Source: Stomorhina lunata
Taxonomy: Eukaryota; Arthropoda; Insecta; Diptera; Rhiniidae
NCBI GenBank assembly: GCA_933228675.1
Contig: OW121741.1
Span: forward strand, 117,898,069-117,962,068
Length of the DNA: 64,000 nt
Reading direction: 5' to 3'
In this document: piece after piece, positions 58,905-64,000 of the stretch
Numbering within the stretch: position 1 is the stretch's first letter
Layout: every line of letters begins with the position of its first letter
The notes under the pieces: generated by a model
Told to the model about the DNA's origin: nothing
What the model saw: the letters and a program-made list of their open reading frames with translations, nothing else
Database searches by the model: none
Position numbers and translations under genes: made by a program

Positions 58905-61755
58905 AAAAATTTTCTATAAAAAATTTAAATATCGAAAACTTTCTAAAAAAAGTTTAATGTCGAAAACTTTCTATAAAAAATTTGAATATTGCAAATTTTC
59001 TATAAACAATTTAATAACAAAAATTGTCCATCAAAAAGTTTTATATTAAAAATTTTCTGTAAAAGATTTTAATATCGACAATTTTATTTAAAAAACTTAA
59101 TATCGAAAATTTGATATAAAAATTTTTAATATAAAAACTTTTCTTTAGCAAAATTTTCTATAAAAGAAATTGATTACAGAATATTTTTTATAAAAATTGT
59201 AAATATCGAAATTTTCTTTAAAAATATGTAATATCGAAAATTTTCTATAAAAAATTTAAATATCGAAAATTTTCTATAAAAAATTTAAATATCGAAAATT
59301 TTCAATAAAAAATTTAAATATCGAAAATTTTCAATAAAAAATTTCAATATCGAAAATTTTCTATAAACAAATTTAATATCGAAAATTTTCTATAAAAGAT
59401 TTGAATATCGAAAATTTTCTACAAAAAATTTTTATATCGAAAATTTTCTATAAAAAATTTTAAATTCGAAAATTATATATAAAAAATTTAATATTGAAAA
59501 TTTGATACAAAATTTATTTTTAACATAAAAATTTTTTATATAAAAAGTTTTCTTTAGCAAAATTTTCTATAAAAGAAATTGAATACAGAACATTTTTTTA
59601 TAAAAATTGTAAATATCGAAATTTTCTTTAAAAATATTTAATATCGAAAATTTTCTACAAAAAATTTAAATATCGAAAATTTTCAATAAAAAATTTAAAT
59701 ATCGAAAATTTTCAATAAAAAATTTCAATATCGAAAATTTTCTATAAAAAAATTTAATATTGAAAATTTTCTATAAAAAATTTTAATATCGAAATTTTCT
59801 ATAAAAAATTTTAATATCGAAAATTTTCTATAAAAAATTTTAATAACGAAAATTTTCTATAAAAAACTTTAATATCGAAAATTTTCTATAAAAAATTTTA
59901 ATATCGAAAATTTTCTATAAAAAATTTTAATATCGAAAATTTTCTATAAAAAATTTTAATATCGAAAATTTTCTATAAAAAATTTTAATATCGAAAATTT
60001 TCTATAAAAAATTTTAATATCGAAAATTTTCTATAAAAAATTTTAATATCGAAAATTTTCTATAAAAAATTTTAATATCGAAAATTTTCTATAAAAAATT
60101 TTAATATCGAAAATTTTCTATAAAAAATTTTAATATCGAAAATTTTCTATAAAAAATTTTAATATCGAAAATTTTCTATAAAAAATTTTAATATCGAAAA
60201 TTTTCTATAAAAAATTTTAATATCGAAAACTTCTATAAAAAATTTTAATATCGAAAATTTTCTATAAAAAATTTTAATATCGAAAATTTTCTATAAAAAA
60301 TTTTAATATCGAAAATTTTCTATAAAAAATTTTAATATCGAAAATTTTCTATAAAAAATTTTAATATCGAAAATTTTCTATAAAAAATTTTAATATCGAA
60401 AATTTTCTATAAAAAAATTTAATATCGAAAACTTCTATAAAAAATTTTAATATCGAAAATTTTCTATACAAAATTTTAATATCAAAAATTTTTTATAAAA
60501 AATTTTAATATCGAAAATTTTCTATAAAAAGTTTTAACATTGAAAATTATATATAAAAATTTAATATTAAAAATTTGATACAAACATTTAGTTTTAACAT
60601 CAAAAAATTTTTATATAAAAAGTTTTCTATAACAAATTTTCTACAAAAAAATTTAATACAGAAAATTTTATTATAAAAATTTTTAATGTCGAAATTTTCT
60701 TTAAAAATATTTAATATCAAAAATTTTCTATAAAAAATTTTACTGTCAAAAAATTTCTATAAAAAATTTTAGTATCGAAAATTTTCTATAAAAAATGTTA
60801 ATATCGAAAATTTTCTATAAAAGTTTTAATATCGAAAATTTAATATAAAAAAGTTTATTATCGAGAATTTGAAATTTGAAAATTTATTGAAATTTGAAAA
60901 AAATTGTTAATATCGAAAATTTTATATAAAAAATGTTAATATTGAAAATTTTCTATAAAAAATTTTAATATCGAAAGCTTTCTATAAAAAAGTTTGATTT
61001 ACAAAATTTTATACAAAAAATTTAGTATTAAAAACTTTCTAAAAAAAAAATAATATAGAAAATTTTCAATAAAATTTTTTAAATTCGAAAATTTGATATA
61101 AAAAATTATTATCGAAAATTTGATATACAAATTTTTAATATCGAAAATTTGTTATTAACAATTTTAATATAGAAAATTTGTTATAAAAATTGTTAATATC
61201 GAAATTTTTCTATAAAAAATTATAATATCAAAAATTTTCTATCAAAAATTTTAATATCGAAAATTTTCTATCAAAAATGTTAATTTCGCAAATTTTCTAT
61301 AAAAAAGTTTAATATCGCAAATTTTCTATAAAAAAGTTTTATATCGAAAATTTTTCATAAAAAATTTTTATATTGAAAATTTGAAAAAAAATTTATTATC
61401 GAAAATTTTATATAAAAATGTTAAATATAGAAAGATTTTTTATAGAAAATTTTCTACAAAAAAAATTTAACATAGAAAATTTCTTACTAAATTTGTTAAT
61501 ATTGAAAATTTTCTATAAAAATTTGAATGTCAAAAATATTCTTTATTAATTTTTATATCAAAAATTTTTTATAAAAAATTTTTATATCAAAAATTTTTTA
61601 TAAAAAATTTTAATATCAAAAATTTTTTATAAAAAATTTTAATATCAAAATTTTTTTATAAAAAATTTTAATATCGAAAATTTTCTATCAAAAATTTTAA
61701 TATCGAAAATTTTCCATCAAAAATTTTATTTTGAAATTTTAAAATTTTCTATAAA
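58905..61755 (+). repeat. 29-bp minisatellite, TATCGAAAATTTTCTATAAA family
   Basis: Unit AATATCGAAAATTTTCTATA plus AAAAATTTT, 29 bp, about 95 copies. The 10-mer GAAAATTTTC inside it is a perfect palindrome. The centre (about 59,760-60,430) is almost uniform, with two units lacking a T (GAAAACTTCTATAAA near 60,228 and 60,430). Both flanks are strongly diverged, the usual picture of an array renewed in its middle. A segment of about 410 bp near 59,150 is repeated near 59,565 (marker AAAGAAATTGATTACAGAA). Confidence 0.95.
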
Positions 61756-61950
61756 GAAAATAGTAAGTACATACTAAATATTATTGCTCAATCTATGAAG
61801 AATGTCTACTAAATTTTTTATTTGATATTAGGGAAGCTTAACCTTTTTGGGGTCAAAAATTGGCAAAATTACGGTATTATAGATTAAGTGCCGAATTTCG
61901 ATGAATATTATAGAAATACTCTAATATTAGAATGCTTCGATTAAAAATAA
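61756..61950. other. Short unique stretch between array and MITE
   Basis: About 190 bp of AT-rich DNA without a visible feature. Confidence 0.4.
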
Positions 61951-62102
61951 CCCTTAACAGACATGTGGACTAAAATGAACCAATTTTTTTTCTTTTTGTC
62001 AAAAATTAAATTTTTTTATCATAATTTGAGAAGGTTTTTTTTGTAAATTTTATTGTGTTTAATTAATGTTTGGGTCATTTTAGTCCCCATGTCTGTTGGG
62101 GG
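61951..62102. mobile_element. 152-bp piggyBac-like MITE
   Basis: The left end CCCTTAACAGACATGTGGAC (continuing TAAAATGAACC) is repeated at the right end as its reverse complement. Over 36 bases, including flank, 32 match, and two of the four differences would be G-U pairs in RNA. TTAA lies immediately outside the right end (62,103-62,106) and ATAA outside the left (61,947-61,950). CCC ends and TTAA targets are typical of piggyBac-type elements. There is no coding capacity. Confidence 0.7.
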
Positions 62103-62132
62103 TTAAAATAAATATTTTCAATGGAATTTCCT

Positions 62133-62157
62133 AAAAAGATGTTTTTTGCTCCAACCT
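62133..62157 (-). repeat. Right 25-bp inverted repeat flanking the 58.9-61.8 kb array
   Basis: Reverse-complement partner of 58,704-58,728. It lies about 30 bp beyond the MITE. I could not determine a target-site duplication, because the bases outside the two copies differ. Confidence 0.6.
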
Positions 62158-64000
62158 ACGGTACATACTTATATAAAGTCCATTGTCCGAACTTGTCAAA
62201 CATATGTTCTTAAGTTTTGTCCAAAAAGTATATGAGGTAGAGAGATGACCTTTGAACGACCGCAGGACTTTTAAACTATGTATTTATTTAATATTAATAT
62301 TAATAAATTCTTTCCGAAAAAACATGATTTAAATTTAAAACCTAAAAGTAATAAAAATATACTTCTGAAAATTAAAGTACTAAAGTACTAAAGGCTTAAA
62401 AGTACCATTTCACAAAACATTACTACAATTTTCCTAAGTTCATAACACAACCCCAAATACAAACGCAAAAGCACAAATATATCATATGTGTGAATTATTT
62501 GTCAGTCTAGCGCATCCTTAATGATGATTGTGATGATGACGACGACGACGACAATGGTTGGGTTAAAACATTTGTTGTTTAGCTTTTTCTATTCATTTTT
62601 TGTTTTGGCAAATTCTAAACCAACTGAATGAATGAACTCTTTCTAAAACGGTTGCAAAGGATATTTTTTCTCTTCATTTGATGGGGCACAAACAAAAATA
62701 TGAAATTGTGTGCTCGCTCTTCTTGCCAAACTACAACAAAGTTCGAGTGAGTAGTTTTTGCTCATGGCAGGCACCCCATTGATTTTGGCCATTTAGTCAG
62801 AGTTTAGTTTTTAGTTTTAGTTAACGTGTATCAGCCATCCCCGAAAGTTCGAGTACTCTTGGCCACACACATACACTCACATAAACTAGTAAAAAGTGTT
62901 GGAGTGTGGAGTACGGTGTATGTAATGTAGTAGAATTATAGAATTATTTGTTGTTACTCCCTTAGGAAAGAGTGTCATGAGTGAGTGAGTGTGTGAAGAA
63001 TGGGTTAGAGCAAGGAGTGGGTTTTGTTGTGTGTTTGACGGGTTTGTAAGCTTTGCATGTGTGACGACCATTTACTTGAGTTTTGTACTTACTAAATCAT
63101 TATTATGTTCATTATTATGTTCTTAATGATCATTGAGTGTATGTGTTCTTTAGCTCTTCATCATGTTGTTCATACAAGTGTGCGCTTGAAAGTATGAAAG
63201 AGTACGTTTGTACATTTTGAGTAGTTATAATAAAATTTATTTTCTTTTTAAGTTTGTGCTTTTTTTGTTTTGGTTTTTCTTTTTTTTTATTGCTTTTGAT
63301 TTCATTTTTGTCTGTGTGCTTTTGGTTTTCTTCGTTTTACTTTGAGGGAGAATGTTGGTGATGATGATGATTTTGTTGTATGGGTATGAGTTGGATGATG
63401 GTCATGATGACGATGATGATGATGTTGAGGAAGAATGTTTATAGTTGTTGTTGCGAGTGCGAGTACAACAAATCTAGTGAATAATTTTTATTATATTTTA
63501 TTTTTTTTCTTCTTGTTGGCTTTTTTTTTCTACTGTTGTGTGTTTGTTTTGTGTCTTCTGTGTGTCTTTTTAATATTTTTTTTCCCCAAATTGTTGTTGT
63601 CCATTCGTTCGTTCGTAAGTTGAAACTACATGTACGGAACTTTTTCATGAGCTTGTTACGCCGTAATAACAAATAATCAAAATCAGTACGCTTTTAGCAA
63701 TCAGGCGGGTAACAAGTACAATTTTTACTTGATTCTCATTGAATAAACGCGAATTATTCTTACACAAAAAAATAATAATTGAACAAAAAAAGATACAATT
63801 ACAAACAAAAAAAAAAAAAAAAACTAAAGAAAATAAAAAAACAATAACAAACAAAACAAATTTTAATAAAACAACAAACATATAATTTCAAAAAAAATTT
63901 GGGTGTAAAATCATTAATTTCATTTCAAGAAATTAAAGCAAAAATAAAGTAATTAAAGATTAAATGATAAAAATTGTCATCCTTTTATATCAAATCAAAG
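62158..64000. other. Non-satellite sequence with trinucleotide repeats
   Basis: About 1.8 kb, less AT-rich than elsewhere. It holds GATGATGACGACGACGACGA near 62,530, GATGATGATGATTTTG near 63,360, GACGATGATGATGATG near 63,410 and long T and A runs near 63,500-63,860. Frames of 61 to 78 codons (62,886-63,071 -, 63,435-63,623 +, 63,439-63,672 -, 63,645-63,881 -) are low-complexity readings of these runs. I see no exon with both splice sites. It may be intron or intergenic. Confidence 0.5.

Noticed and set aside
62520..63430. Acidic-repeat coding exon from GAC/GAT runs
   Set aside because: The trinucleotide tracts are short, are broken by stops in the surrounding frame, and have no splice sites; they look like microsatellites.

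Overview
This window looks like non-coding nuclear DNA from a fly, most likely a brachyceran and perhaps a calyptrate. The reasons are extreme AT richness, a large satellite load, mariner-type transposase relics, and an interspersed element with the tract GTCCGTCCGTCCGTCTGGC that I associate with fly genomes. No bacterial or viral gene organisation is visible. There is one convincing protein-coding feature, a 262-bp exon at 19,080-19,341 on the + strand. It has a good acceptor, a 5' leader, an ATG, 34 codons in phase 0 and a CAG|GTGAGC donor. I do not recognise the protein. The simplest reading is that the window is the 5' part of a + strand gene whose introns are full of satellite DNA.

Layout. 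At 1-1,291 and 2,082-7,507 there are two arrays of one 11-bp unit in opposite orientation, separated by about 790 bp of unrelated DNA. At 7.5-13.5 kb there is a possible dead gene, a mariner relic split by an AT-rich minisatellite, a foldback element with a small MITE inside it, and the end of an interspersed repeat. At 13.5-23.7 kb there are four blocks of a 29-31 bp minisatellite, with the first block in one orientation and the next three in the other. The exon sits between the second and third blocks, and a second mariner relic ends the fourth. At 25.26-30.03 kb there is a second, different 11-bp satellite that runs into a 200-N gap. At 30.2-42.2 kb there are more 29-31 bp families, broken by a short retroelement-like insert that carries a complete hammerhead ribozyme motif on the minus strand (33,554-33,599) and by a decayed relative at 38.37 kb. 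At 43.0-52.3 kb there is a diverged repeat of about 120 bp in which only a box of about 30 bp is conserved; it is interrupted by an inserted element at 44.0-44.74 kb. At 52.3-64 kb there is a tRNA-His-like 3' half, a 3.7-kb minus-orientation block, and a 2.9-kb block of another 29-bp family with a short inverted repeat on each side. A 152-bp piggyBac-like MITE and sequence with simple repeats follow.

How the parts may work together (inference). Transcription through the exon would give a nascent RNA with several long self-complementary satellite arms. Complementary arrays flank the exon, which is the arrangement that favours exon circularisation. Most 29-31 bp families contain A-tracts near helical spacing, and the 31-bp unit is a perfect dyad. 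The same dyad, TTCC-N10-GGAA, is the core of the conserved box in the 120-bp array, which raises the possibility of a common binding factor. No search or folding program was run. Positions of array edges are good to about 10-30 bp.
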